A stretch of 64,000 bases of DNA from Pseudomonas moraviensis (GCF_900105805.1 NZ_LT629788.1:1550001-1614000); one strand, 5' to 3'. Shown: positions 10,030 through 20,100, counted from the first letter of the stretch. Numbers and translations: made by a program. The notes: generated by a model not told the origin, from the sequence alone.

Positions 10030-10902
10030 TTACGCCGCTTGGTTGAGCTTGGCGCGAGCCTTTTGCAGGTTGGCCATCTGGCAGAAACGCACGATGTGCG
10101 AGTTTTTGATGAAGTCGAAATTGATGATGTTGCACTTGCGCGCCCAATCCGACTGAGCCGGGTCGAACCAACTGTCGAGACTGTCGAGGATTCGCTGCGG
10201 GCCGCCGAGGGTGTAACTGGTTGCCGACAGCGACCACGGGCGAAGCGTACTGATGGCTGTGCTCAATACGTTGGTGATATAGCCATGCAGATCCGAGGTA
10301 CTGACGTGCGATTGACCGATCCATTTGTGATTGATCTGGCTGTAGAAACGATAGTCCCGCGTGTCCCAGGTCATCGGCGCGGCCACCATGATGCGTTGCA
10401 ACGGATTGATGGCTTTTAGTTGGCCCAGCGTCAGATGCAGATTGTCGGTGGGAATCAGTCGCTCACCAAGGTTTTCCACTAACGCCGCTTTGAATTCCGC
10501 GTGATTGAATGGATCTTTAGCGCCGGAAAGTTCATGAAAGTCGAGGATGATGAACTCATCCGGACTTCTTTCATAAAATCCCTTCACGTCCCGTATAAGG
10601 TCTTCGAGAGTTCGTGAAGAGGTATATCCATTGTGGTGGAAACGGAATTTGGCCAGTTGGTTTGCTTTGTTGTCGTAAACGAGGCGCACGTCGAGTGCGC
10701 GAGCGCCGCGATTCAACTGCGAATAAAAGGAAACGTCCTGACAGGCAAGCCAGTTTTTTCCGGGAATCAGCGCGTAAGAGGCATCCCAGTCACAACCGGC
10801 GTTATGCGCACCGGGCAAAGTCATTTCGAAGAGTGAAAGATTGTCAATGTCTGGAGCGTCAGCCATCCACTGATAGGTTTGAATGTTGTCGAAGTTTTCC
10901 AT
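10030..10902 (-). CDS. PI-PLC-like phosphodiesterase (phospholipase C X-domain)
   Basis: A 290-residue protein resembling bacterial phosphatidylinositol-specific phospholipase C. Visible active-site features are LPGAHNAGC with His33, RALDVRL with Asp71 and Arg73, FHHNGY with His89/His90, and FIILDFHEL near residue 120. Two histidines plus an Asp-Arg pair is the PI-PLC pattern. No signal peptide is apparent, so export, if any, is not by Sec. The frame is open 50 codons further, but those codons are AT-rich non-coding sequence; the ATG at 10902 has AGGA eight bases upstream. The gene follows a glycosyltransferase and a toxin-like gene on the same strand. Lipid substrate and host role are not shown by the sequence. 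Confidence 0.78.
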   Translation of the reverse strand: MENFDNIQTYQWMADAPDIDNLSLFEMTLPGAHNAGCDWDASYALIPGKNWLACQDVSFYSQLNRGARALDVRLVYDNKANQLAKFRFHHNGYTSSRTLEDLIRDVKGFYERSPDEFIILDFHELSGAKDPFNHAEFKAALVENLGERLIPTDNLHLTLGQLKAINPLQRIMVAAPMTWDTRDYRFYSQINHKWIGQSHVSTSDLHGYITNVLSTAISTLRPWSLSATSYTLGGPQRILDSLDSWFDPAQSDWARKCNIINFDFIKNSHIVRFCQMANLQKARAKLNQAA

Positions 10903-10909
10903 GTTGCAT

Positions 10910-10949
10910 ATCCTGCGAATGAAGTTAATGAAAAAGTTGCGCGCAGGAT
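10910..10949 (-). promoter_or_regulatory. Leader hairpin overlapping the phosphodiesterase ribosome-binding site
   Basis: The arms atcctgcg (10910-10917) and cgcaggat (10942-10949) are a perfect 8-bp inverted repeat with a 24-base loop. Read on the minus strand, the arm nearest the gene contains the AGGA Shine-Dalgarno of the ATG at 10902, so folding would block it. The site reads TTCATTCGCAGGATA, close to TTCATTCAGGATAGA in front of the toxin-like gene. Confidence 0.5.
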
Positions 10950-11017
10950 GTTTATAAGCATATTCAATGGGTCGAGAAAGTGTGCTTTTAATGCAAGTGA
11001 TGTAGTTGGAGCAATTA

Positions 11018-12319
11018 TCAATCCGCTGGATGTAATTGGTTCTTGGCCTCAATCCATTGAGCCATGTACTGGGTACTTTTCAGTGTGTGGTGTCGTAACA
11101 TGGCACCAGTAAAGTTATTGTTTCTAAGTTGTGCCAGGTTTTGTCGGCAACCGTTGATCCTGTCGATCAGACGAGGGCCGTGCACGCTGCGCTGATAACG
11201 CTGCTGCAAAAGTGTCGACGCCTCAAGCTGCGCTTGCTGCCAGCGCAGCGGGTTTTCGTGTAGTTGCACGGCCTGTTCGGCAAAGGTGTTCGCGTCGAGG
11301 GCAACGGCTCCCGGCCACGGCGTGTCGCCATGCATGGCTTCGGCGCCAATCGGCGTGGTGACACTGGGCGTGCCGCACAGCATGGCATCAAGCAGTTTGC
11401 CCTTGATGCCGGCGCCAAAGCGCAACGGTGCCAGGCAGACTCGGGCTGCAGACATCACCTCGAGGGCATCTTCGGCCCAGTCCATGATGTGAAAGCCTTG
11501 CGCGGGATTGTGCAGCGCTGTGGCCTTGGGCGGCGTATAGGCACCATAGACATGCAGTTGCGCGCGAGGCAGCCGCGCGCGGATCAGCGGCCACAGGGTG
11601 GTTTTCATCCAGAGCACGGCGTCCCAGTTCGGCGCGTGGCGGAAGTTGCCAATGCTGAGGAAATGCGCGCGTTCGGCGAAGCCTGGCAGGGCGGTGTCCG
11701 GAAGATCGATCATCAGCGGACACCAGTGCAGGATTTGCCGTGGCAGGCCGAATTGCCCTGCGAGCAAGTCGATTTCGACTTCGGAAATCATCAGATTCAA
11801 GTCACACCGATACAGCGCAGCGATTTCCCGTTTGGCCAGATCGGTGCCGGCCATCAACTGGAATTCTTCGTGCAATGCCGGTGCAAACAGCCCGGTGAAA
11901 TCAGTCTGCTCGTCGTTGCTTTTCAGCCGGTCCTTGAGGCGCTGATGACGCGCATGACGCAGGCTTTGCAGATCAGAAGTTTCCAGGATACGCAGGGCGT
12001 CCGGACAGTGTTTCTCCACGCGCCAGCCAAACTGTTCTTCCATCATGAACTGATCGAACAACACGATATCCGGCGCCAGCGCGCTGATGAACGCGTCGAA
12101 ACTGCCGTTGTTGAGCTGAATCGGCACTTCCTCAATGCCCATCGCTGTCAGGTCAGCCTTGTGCTCACCCGGGCCGGCCGGGCTGCTGAAGGTGACTTTC
12201 CATCCTTGCTCGAGGAACGTCTCGAGGATCTGCATGACATGCCCGCTGGCCGCTGAGGATCGGGGCTCGGGCCAGACGTAGCCGATGACCAGAACTTTGG
12301 TGTTATGCGAATGGCTCAC
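11018..12319 (-). CDS. Glycosyltransferase, GT4-like (GT-B fold)
   Basis: A 433-residue GT-B glycosyltransferase. The N-terminal half begins MSHSHNTKVLVIGYVWPEP and has a Rossmann-like start plus the acceptor-side GHVMQ helix. The C-terminal half carries the nucleotide-sugar site APLRFGAGIKGKLLDAMLCG with TPSVTTPIGAEAM, typical of GT4/Glycos_transf_1 enzymes. The GTG at 12319 is chosen because AGAGGA lies six bases upstream; a TTG 11 codons earlier falls inside a predicted terminator. It sits between the toxin-like gene and the phosphodiesterase gene, 115 bp before the latter. Donor and acceptor are unknown; it could act on surface glycans or modify a neighbouring product. Confidence 0.82.
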   Translation of the reverse strand: MSHSHNTKVLVIGYVWPEPRSSAASGHVMQILETFLEQGWKVTFSSPAGPGEHKADLTAMGIEEVPIQLNNGSFDAFISALAPDIVLFDQFMMEEQFGWRVEKHCPDALRILETSDLQSLRHARHQRLKDRLKSNDEQTDFTGLFAPALHEEFQLMAGTDLAKREIAALYRCDLNLMISEVEIDLLAGQFGLPRQILHWCPLMIDLPDTALPGFAERAHFLSIGNFRHAPNWDAVLWMKTTLWPLIRARLPRAQLHVYGAYTPPKATALHNPAQGFHIMDWAEDALEVMSAARVCLAPLRFGAGIKGKLLDAMLCGTPSVTTPIGAEAMHGDTPWPGAVALDANTFAEQAVQLHENPLRWQQAQLEASTLLQQRYQRSVHGPRLIDRINGCRQNLAQLRNNNFTGAMLRHHTLKSTQYMAQWIEAKNQLHPAD

Positions 12320-12340
12320 GACTGATCCTCTGACCCATGG

Positions 12341-12385
12341 AAAAGGGTGCAATTAAATCACAGCGAGGTGATCGGATTGCACCCT
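12341..12385 (-). terminator. Hairpin terminator-like structure after the toxin-like gene
   Basis: Arms agggtgcaat (12344-12353) and attgcaccct (12376-12385) pair perfectly, and an inner atcac/gtgat stem extends the hairpin. On the minus strand the stem is followed by TTTT. It lies between the toxin-like stop (12411) and the glycosyltransferase start (12319), so it may end or attenuate toxin transcription. Confidence 0.6.
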
Positions 12386-12410
12386 GTTCACCGCCAGGCC
12401 GTTTCAGTGC

Positions 12411-15400
12411 TTAGCTGACGGGTTTGGCGAGATTGAGCAGCAGCGGCCCCTGCAGGAACTTGCCAGCAGCGGTGTTCCTCACGGCCTCATCGATGGTCTT
12501 CATATTGAAGCTCAAGATGGCCGGACGGGTTTGCGCTTGATCGAGCAGGGACACCGCGAGCATGTAGGACTCGGCGTTGGCCAGCGCAGGGTGTTTCTGC
12601 ACCAGTTTCGGCAGACTGGCCTTCACCCGGTCGTACTCGACGAATCCCTCCCGGTGCGCACTTGCATGATGTGGATTGATCAGGTTGTCCGGATGTGCCT
12701 TGCGCGCATCACGGGCCAGCTCGAGCAATCCGACGGCATCGAATTCTGCGTGATACAACTCGGGGTAGACCTTGCCGTAATACAGATCGAGGGTGTCCGG
12801 CCCACCGTGGGACATCTCATGAATCAAAACGTCGGCGACGCAACCGACGTCGTAGCGTGACGACTTGTAGAACTCGTTGAGATTGTCCGGATAGATCGAC
12901 AGAAACCTGACGGCCGATTCGTCGATTTTCTCGCCGGTGCGCAGCGCCGTCTTCCAGCGCTTGTACGCCGCAGGCGACAGCGAGGCGATCACGTCCGGCT
13001 GATGGGGGCGGAACGTTACGTTACTGAAGCTGATCGATTCGAGATCCGTGCGCATGGTGCTCAAGTGTTTTGACAGATGTTGGACCACTTCATCGGAATC
13101 GTTGCCGAATACATGCTTGAGCACCGCGCTGATGTCGTCGTTGGATGACCGCTGCGACAGCGCGCTGATGGCGTTGTCCAGTTTGGTCCGGGCACGGGGA
13201 ATGGCTTTTTTCAGATAGCCCCGGGTGTAACTGAACGGCTTGAAGCGGCCGAACAGGCGCCGCAGCGGGGAGAAATTCCCGAGGTCGAGTATTTTCAGGC
13301 GCGGCCCCCAGGCGCCGCCGGTGCGGATGTTCAGCGCGTGCCAATCGTGGTTGCGCTCGAGCACTGCGATGTCGATCGCCTCGCCAAGCGCGTCGGCCCC
13401 TCGCCAGGTCGCCTGACGCACATCGCGGGTGTGGGAAAGCTTGATCCAGTCACGACCCTCAGTGCCATGCATCAATCGTCTCAATTGCACGCCGGCGCTG
13501 TGCGCGGCGTCGAGCGCGTTTTCCCCGGCAAATACGACTCCGCGCTTGACCAGACGCAAGCCCTTGCGGGCGAGGGTGGGCAAGCCGTCGAGCGGGTTGA
13601 TCAACGATACGGCCGCTCGGGCCACGGCTTTGGCGACCTTCAGCAGTTTGAGGGTGGTCGACCCGGTCTTGGCGATGATGCTCGCTGCCGACGCGCCAAG
13701 ACCGACCAACAGACCGATGACCGACAGGCCGTCCAGAACGCAGCCACCGATGCCTTCGGCCACACGATCGGTGCGTCCGGAACGAATGTCTTCAATGCAC
13801 TGTTTGAACGGCACGATGACATTGACTGCCAGGTTCTCGACGGTTTCCCTGGTGTCGCGCCATTCTTCCAGGCCGTTGCGTACATCCAGAGCGGCATACA
13901 GCTCTTCGCGGCGGGCAACCGGATGGTTGTCCAGCACGCACTCGGCGATCTCATCCAGTTGCGCTGAGAAGAACAGCGGAACCGCGCGCACATCGGTCGC
14001 TTCAAGTTGCAACTGCCAGAGCTTTTCAACCACCACTCTGGATGTCACGCCCTGACGTGGTTCGCTGCCCTCGCGGTAGGCGGCGTAATCCAAGGGCCAC
14101 TCGCTGGCTTTGTTTTTGTCCTGGAAATCGTATTTGCTGCCGGTATACGAGAGGGTCGGACGCTGGTTGAGCAGGCCGCTGTCTTGCAACCGGACCGCCA
14201 GATCGGGACGCTCGCAGCAGAGGCCGCGCAGCGTGAACAGTTCGTAGGCGCGGACCTGATCGCCGTGGGTGCAGCACAGAATGATCCCGTAACGCCCGTT
14301 GGCTTCGTCCCGCTGGATTTGTGTTTCCTGATTCGGATTGAGTGGATTGACTTCTTTCCTGACGGTGTAAAGAGTCATTTTTCCGCGGGTCAAGGCGAGA
14401 CGATCGCGCTCCGGCATTTGCGTGATCGCCATTTTGATCAGCGACGACAAGCCCTCGCGCACATTCTGGTAGTAACGAGCAAACGCCTGTTCAAACAATG
14501 GCAACGGCGATTGCAGTTCGGCCAGGCGGGCGAAAGCATCGGCTGGGGGGTGGAAGTTATCGCGGGTCTTGAATTTGTCCGACAGCTGTCCGTCCTCAAC
14601 CAGATCCCCGGAAAGATACAGATCGAGAATCGACAGGCGCATGCGCAGCAGACCATTGATTGCGTATTCGTTGTTGTCAGTGGCACTGGCGAGGAAGTCC
14701 CAGAACTCGCTGAGGATTCCCGCTGGATGCGCAGCCTTGAGACCTTCCAGCCAGCTTCGTTCGCCGAAACTGTCCAGGTACTTTATTTCGAAGGCCTGCT
14801 GTTCGAGATAGGGGCCGGCGGGCATCACTTCCTCCAGTGCCCGCAAGGCGATTTTGCGCCGGTCGGGGGGCGCGCTGGACAACCCGGTCTCAGATTGGGC
14901 AAGGGCTCCCATGTAGCGCGAAAAATACGCGCTGGCCTTGATCACCGCTGCCTTGTCGTAGTCCTTGGCACTGCGGTAGGGGATAACCCCGGTCAGTACC
15001 GCCCAGTCCACCACCGCCGCGATCGCTGCCGTTTCGTACAGCTTGTCGAGCTCGGGGGAGGCCGGAGTCAGTTCGGAAAACGTCTTGAGTTGCGCAAATG
15101 TCATGGCGCGCGTGCTGCCAGGGGCGGCGTGTTCGATGACCGCGACGGTCTGGCGAACAGTTACCCAGCCAGGCTTGTCCAGCGTCAGCCCGGGCGGGAT
15201 CTGTCCGATCAGCAGCTCCGGAGCTCCGCCCGCCAGTAACAGATGCGCTGCCAGTGGGGCGTTGTGCGCTTCGCTCAGGCCCTGGTCAACCAGATGCTGT
15301 TCGAACAAGACGCGTACTTGCGCGGCGCTTCGTCCGGCATTCGCTGGCTGATAGAAGTCATAACCCGCGACAAGGGGTTGATCGGAGCGCAATTGCATGT

Positions 15401-16334
15401 CGACGATCAGCGCCGCCAGCACCAACTCGTCGAGCTGGCGATCGCGGACGTCCGGGTCATCGGCTTCCAGATGCCAGCCGAGCCGCTCATGCAACGTGGC
15501 TCCGAGTGCGCGCGCGGTCTTGCCACGCAGGAAGTTTTGCAGAAACTTGTCTGCGTGCTCGCGTATGTCCGGCGCCGGGATCAGGTTGAAGTTGGCGAAC
15601 GCCAGTGCCTGCAACAGGCTAGTCGCACCTCGGGTCAACTCATGCACGGTATGGGTGATGACGTGGCGGTCTGTGATCGATAAATGAAACGGCGAGGATT
15701 GATCGGCGTGGAGCAGTTCGTGGTAATCGCCCAGGATGGGTGGCTCGGGCAGTTCGAAGGCCAGCCATTCGATCAATGACCTGGTCTCGCCAATAGTGGT
15801 CGGCACGTTATAACCGTGGAAACTCAACCACTGCACTATGCCGATCACTTGGCCGGAATAAACCACCCCGCCAATGCTTTTTGCCAGATCGGCAAGCATG
15901 TTGACTTCTTCGGAAAAGATTGACGTTTGCGCGCTATCGAATGCAACGCTGAACCGATGGGATTCAAACTCCGAAGCATAAACAATGAAAATGCTGGCGT
16001 TGGCGTCAACCCCTAGCTGGATATCAGCGGCATACGAGTGTTTGCGTAATAGCTGAGCAAACTCGGGGGCCTCGATCATTGTTTCAAAGGCATTGCGTGC
16101 CGGCTCACAGCGTTCATCAAAACTGCTGCCGATAACCCTGGGTATGAAACGATCCTGCACATTGAATACGCTGCTGGAAGGCAGGGAGGCGCTTGCCGAG
16201 TAATCACCGGCAGAGACACTGAATTCACTCGCTTCAAGAGCTTTGGCAAGCGCCCCGGCAATAAGGGCGCGTTCCTGTTTGTTGTATGCGGAGCGATCGA
16301 CGGCGGCAGGCACGTCGGATGAGATGAACTGCAT
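12411..16334 (-). CDS. Large dermonecrotic-toxin-like protein with C-terminal putative metallopeptidase
   Basis: A 1307-residue protein that resembles the large dermonecrotic-toxin-domain proteins annotated in plant- and insect-associated pseudomonads. Residues 1-800 are mostly helical with no recognised enzyme motif. Around residues 860-905 there is a hydrophobic glycine/alanine-rich stretch (LDGLSVIGLLVGLGASAAS) that could insert into membranes, followed by basic helices. Near the C-terminus, HEMSH (His1172, Glu1173, His1176) is followed by TLDLYYG (Asp1183, Tyr1186). HExxH plus TxDxxYG is the zinc-site pattern of aspzincin (M35) peptidases, with a His-to-Asp spacing of 7. No signal peptide is visible. 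The ATG at 16334 has AGGA seven bases upstream but lies within a strong predicted hairpin. Toxin family and peptidase activity are inferences from motifs. Confidence 0.65.
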   Translation of the reverse strand: MQFISSDVPAAVDRSAYNKQERALIAGALAKALEASEFSVSAGDYSASASLPSSSVFNVQDRFIPRVIGSSFDERCEPARNAFETMIEAPEFAQLLRKHSYAADIQLGVDANASIFIVYASEFESHRFSVAFDSAQTSIFSEEVNMLADLAKSIGGVVYSGQVIGIVQWLSFHGYNVPTTIGETRSLIEWLAFELPEPPILGDYHELLHADQSSPFHLSITDRHVITHTVHELTRGATSLLQALAFANFNLIPAPDIREHADKFLQNFLRGKTARALGATLHERLGWHLEADDPDVRDRQLDELVLAALIVDMQLRSDQPLVAGYDFYQPANAGRSAAQVRVLFEQHLVDQGLSEAHNAPLAAHLLLAGGAPELLIGQIPPGLTLDKPGWVTVRQTVAVIEHAAPGSTRAMTFAQLKTFSELTPASPELDKLYETAAIAAVVDWAVLTGVIPYRSAKDYDKAAVIKASAYFSRYMGALAQSETGLSSAPPDRRKIALRALEEVMPAGPYLEQQAFEIKYLDSFGERSWLEGLKAAHPAGILSEFWDFLASATDNNEYAINGLLRMRLSILDLYLSGDLVEDGQLSDKFKTRDNFHPPADAFARLAELQSPLPLFEQAFARYYQNVREGLSSLIKMAITQMPERDRLALTRGKMTLYTVRKEVNPLNPNQETQIQRDEANGRYGIILCCTHGDQVRAYELFTLRGLCCERPDLAVRLQDSGLLNQRPTLSYTGSKYDFQDKNKASEWPLDYAAYREGSEPRQGVTSRVVVEKLWQLQLEATDVRAVPLFFSAQLDEIAECVLDNHPVARREELYAALDVRNGLEEWRDTRETVENLAVNVIVPFKQCIEDIRSGRTDRVAEGIGGCVLDGLSVIGLLVGLGASAASIIAKTGSTTLKLLKVAKAVARAAVSLINPLDGLPTLARKGLRLVKRGVVFAGENALDAAHSAGVQLRRLMHGTEGRDWIKLSHTRDVRQATWRGADALGEAIDIAVLERNHDWHALNIRTGGAWGPRLKILDLGNFSPLRRLFGRFKPFSYTRGYLKKAIPRARTKLDNAISALSQRSSNDDISAVLKHVFGNDSDEVVQHLSKHLSTMRTDLESISFSNVTFRPHQPDVIASLSPAAYKRWKTALRTGEKIDESAVRFLSIYPDNLNEFYKSSRYDVGCVADVLIHEMSHGGPDTLDLYYGKVYPELYHAEFDAVGLLELARDARKAHPDNLINPHHASAHREGFVEYDRVKASLPKLVQKHPALANAESYMLAVSLLDQAQTRPAILSFNMKTIDEAVRNTAAGKFLQGPLLLNLAKPVS

Positions 16335-16422
16335 GGCTCTATCCTGAATGAATATGGAAAGTTCCTTGGCGGTATTCGTTATTTATTAACGTGGCCAAAG
16401 TTCATTCAGGATAGAGATGCAG
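16332..16422 (-). promoter_or_regulatory. Long leader inverted repeat covering SD and start codon of the toxin-like gene
   Basis: Arms tctatcctgaatgaa (16341-16355) and ttcattcaggataga (16401-16415) are perfect 15-bp reverse complements. They continue outward as ctgcat (16332-16337) and atgcag (16417-16422) after a two-base asymmetry. In the mRNA the gene-proximal arm holds the Shine-Dalgarno AGGATAGAG and the start ATGCAG, so about 21 base pairs would sequester both. The loop of about 45 bases is AT-rich. Confidence 0.75.
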
Positions 16423-16495
16423 CTCGGATAATGGCGGTGATAGTTGATTACCGGGTGTTATCGGATATGACAAGTTGCTTCCAGTGAAACAACTA

Positions 16496-16861
16496 TCAGG
16501 ATTTTTTCAGGATGCTTTTGACTTTGTCGCGCAATTGATCGATGGAAAACGGTTTGCCGATGGCATGCATGTCGGCGGGCACCGGAATATTTTCGGCATA
16601 ACCGCTGGCAAACAGGATGGGCAGAGCAGGGCGCAGGTCCCGCGCCCTGTCAGCGAGTTCGCGGCCATCCATGCCAGGCAGGCCATGGTCGGTCATCATC
16701 AAATCGATCTGCTCGCCAGCCTTCGCGAGAATCTTGAGTGCCGCGTTACCGTCTTCAGCCTCCAGCACAGTGAATCCCAGCTCCTCAAGCACATCCACGA
16801 TGAGCATGCGCACGATGTTGTCATCTTCTACGACAAGGATGGTGGGGGCATTGGCAGACAT
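16496..16861 (-). CDS. Single-domain response regulator (CheY-like receiver)
   Basis: A 121-residue stand-alone receiver domain. Conserved residues visible are the acidic pair Glu12-Asp13-Asp14 (VVEDDN), the phospho-acceptor Asp58 in MTDHGLPGMDG, Ser in FASGYAE and Lys in IGKPFS. There is no output domain. The open frame runs 52 codons further upstream but that part lacks domain similarity; MSANAPTILVVEDD is the natural start at 16861. It is divergently placed from the hybrid kinase at 17126 and is likely one of its phosphotransfer partners. It resembles the receiver at 23275 and the C-terminal receiver of the kinase at 23698. Confidence 0.88.
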   Translation of the reverse strand: MSANAPTILVVEDDNIVRMLIVDVLEELGFTVLEAEDGNAALKILAKAGEQIDLMMTDHGLPGMDGRELADRARDLRPALPILFASGYAENIPVPADMHAIGKPFSIDQLRDKVKSILKKS

Positions 16862-17125
16862 GGCGGGACTCTCAAAAAATGAAATCGGGGGATACCGGGT
16901 GATCGAAATTGCCGGACTCTTGCATGAGTAAGTGGCGCATAGCCACAAGTTCCCAGGCTGATACAAAAAAGAACACGTACGTGCGGTGCGGCAAGGATAA
17001 CCGTTGGCGTCGTCCAATGCGCAGGCGTGCGTAGGAAAATGCCATCAAATGTGTGAGAAAAATGGATCCATGCCAGGGTTTTGGGGCAAACTCTCGGGTT
17101 TTCAACAGTTCGACAAGGCTGCCCC

Positions 17126-20100
17126 ATGTCCTCTCCGTCCTCGGTTGATGAACAACGGTTCCGCAAACTCCTGAGTCGCAACGTCAGCCTGCCGCTGGGC
17201 GTCGGCGTGCTCAGTGCGGTGTTTTTCGTCTCGCTGATCACTTATTTGCTGTCCGTCATCCAATGGGTCGAGCACACCGACCGGGTGATCAATAACGCCA
17301 ATGAGGCGGTGAAACTCACTGTCGATCTGGAAACCGGCATGCGCGGTTATCTGCTCAGCGGTGACGAGCACTTCCTCGACCCGTATGAAATCGCCAAACC
17401 GCGTATCGATGTCGCCCTCCATACGTTGCTGGAGCTGACCGCCGACAATCCGGTGCAGACCGATCGTCTGCGGCGTTTGCAGGCGTTGCAGGTGGAGTGG
17501 GCCAATTACGCGCAGTCGATGATCGATCTGCAGCGCAGCAGCGGCGATTATCGCGGTGCGGTCAAGGCCGGGCGGGGCAAGCGCCTGACCGATGAAATTC
17601 GCAAGCAGTTCGAAGACGTCATCGAGACCGAGCAGGTGCTGCGTGCCACACGCAATGAAGACGTGCGCCGCACCACGATCTGGAGCATCACGCTTTACCT
17701 GATCTTCATCGTTGGTATCAGCGGGTTGCTGGCTTACATCGGTCGACGGGACCTGGTCAATCTCTCGACCAATTACAGCGCCAACCTCGCTGCGCAACAG
17801 GCCAGCGCCGAGCGCCTGGAGAAACAGGCGTGGCTGCGCAACGGCCAGACACAATTGGCCGAGCAGGTGCTGGGGCAACTGACGCTCAATCTGCTGGGGC
17901 GCAACATCCTGCAATTCTGTGCGCAATACCTCGGCACCGCCGTCGCCGCTCTCTATGTGCGCGAAGAGCATGGCGGCCTCAAGCGCGTCGCTACTTACGG
18001 CTTCTCCCGCGAGCAGGAAGAGCTGAATCAAACGATTTACAGTGGCGAGGGCATCGTCGGCCAGGTCGCAGAACAAGCACGCTTGATCCGTCTCGATTCG
18101 GTCCCGGCCGACTATTTCAAAGTCAGCTCCGGCCTCGGCGCCGGCCTGCCGCACAGTGTGCTGGTGGTGCCGACCAGCGATGACGACCGGGTCAACGGTG
18201 TGATCGAACTGGGTTTCCTGCGTCCGCTGAGCGAGCGCGACATCGAGCTGCTGGAGCTGATTGCCGGCAACATCGGCACCTCGATCGAAGCAGCACGCTA
18301 CCGTCAACGTTTGCAGGAAGTGTTGGCCGAAACCCAGCAGCTCAATGAAGAGCTGCAAGTGCAGCAGGAAGAGCTGAAGACTGCCAACGAAGAGCTGGAA
18401 GAGCAGTCGCGGATTCTCAAGGAATCCCAGGCGCATCTGGAAACCCAGCAGGTGGAGCTGGAGCAGACCAACGAGCAGCTCGCCGAACAGCGCGATGCGA
18501 TGGACAAGAAAAATACCGAACTGAATCAGGCGCAGATCCAGCTCGAAGAGCGTGCCGAAGAGCTGCAACGCTCGAGCAAGTACAAATCCGAGTTCCTTGC
18601 CAACATGTCCCACGAACTGCGCACGCCGCTGAACAGTTCGCTGATTCTGGCCAAGCTGCTGGCGGAAAACCCGCAGCAGAATCTGTCGGCGGAACAGGTC
18701 AAGTTTGCCGAATCGATCTATTCGGCCGGCAACGATCTGCTCAACCTGATCAACGACATTCTGGATATTTCCAAGGTCGAGGCCGGCAAGCTCGAAGTGC
18801 TGGCCGAAAACACCCGCGTCGATCGTCTGGTCGACGGCTTGCGCTCGATGTTCGAGCCGTTGGCCGCCGATAAGAAACTGGCCTTCAGCGTCGAGGTTCA
18901 GCCGGACGCGCCAGCCTTGCTGTTCACCGACCGCCAGCGCCTGGAACAGGTCATCAAGAACCTGCTGTCCAACGCGATCAAGTTCACCGAACACGGCGCA
19001 GTCAGTCTGACCATCACCGCGCAGCCGAACGACCACATTGCCTTCAGCGTAAAGGATTCCGGGATCGGCATCGCCGCCGATCAGCAGGAAAGTATCTTCG
19101 AGGCGTTCCGTCAGGCGGATGGCACCACCAACCGCAAGTACGGCGGCACCGGTCTGGGCCTGTCGATCTCGCGGGATCTGGCGACACTGCTGGGCGGTTC
19201 GATCAGCGTCGACAGCGTACCGGGGCAGGGCAGTACATTCACCCTGGTGTTGCCGCGTCAGTACCACGAATTCGGTGACTCGCCGGCGGCGCCGCTGACC
19301 TTCCACCCGGCACCTGCGACGCCGACACCGCTTGCCGTTGCGGCGCCGGTGGCATCGGCAATTCCGGCGGTCATCCCGCGCTTCGCCGATGACCGCAACA
19401 AGGCGCCGTTCGCCACCCGCTGCATTCTGGTGGTGGAAGACGAGCCGAATTTCGCTCGTATCCTCTATGACCTGGCCCATGAGTTGGGCTACATGTGCCT
19501 GGTTGCCCACGGCGCCGACGAAGGCTACGACCTGGCCCGCGAGTTCGTGCCGGATGCGATCCTGCTCGACATGCGCCTGCCGGATCACTCTGGCCTCACC
19601 GTGCTGCAACGCCTGAAGGAACGCGCTGAAACCCGGCACATTCCGGTGCATGTGATTTCCGTTGAAGACCGCGTCGAGGCCGCCATGCACATGGGCGCCA
19701 TCGGCTACGCGGTGAAGCCGACCACCCGCGAAGAGCTCAAGGACGTGTTCGCCCGTCTCGAAGCCAAGCTGACGCAGAAGGTCAAGCGCGTGCTGTTGGT
19801 CGAGGATGACGATCTGCAACGCGAAAGCATCGCGCGGCTGATCGGCGATGAAGACATCGAAATCACCGCGGTCGGTCTGGCACAGGACGCGCTGGAGCTG
19901 CTGCGCACGACCATCTACGACTGCATGGTCATCGACCTGAAGCTGCCGGACATGCTCGGCAACGATCTACTCAAGCGCATGTCCACCGAGGACATCTGCT
20001 CGTTCCCGCCGGTCATTGTCTACACCGGACGCAACCTGACCCGCGATGAAGAGGCCGAACTGCGCAAGTATTCGCGTTCGATCATCATCAAGGGCGCGCG

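Noticed and set aside
17102..19819. A 905-codon open frame on the minus strand, opposite the hybrid kinase
   Set aside because: It is the mirror of a GC-rich gene with strong third-position bias; its protein has no domain pattern, while the plus frame has clear kinase motifs.
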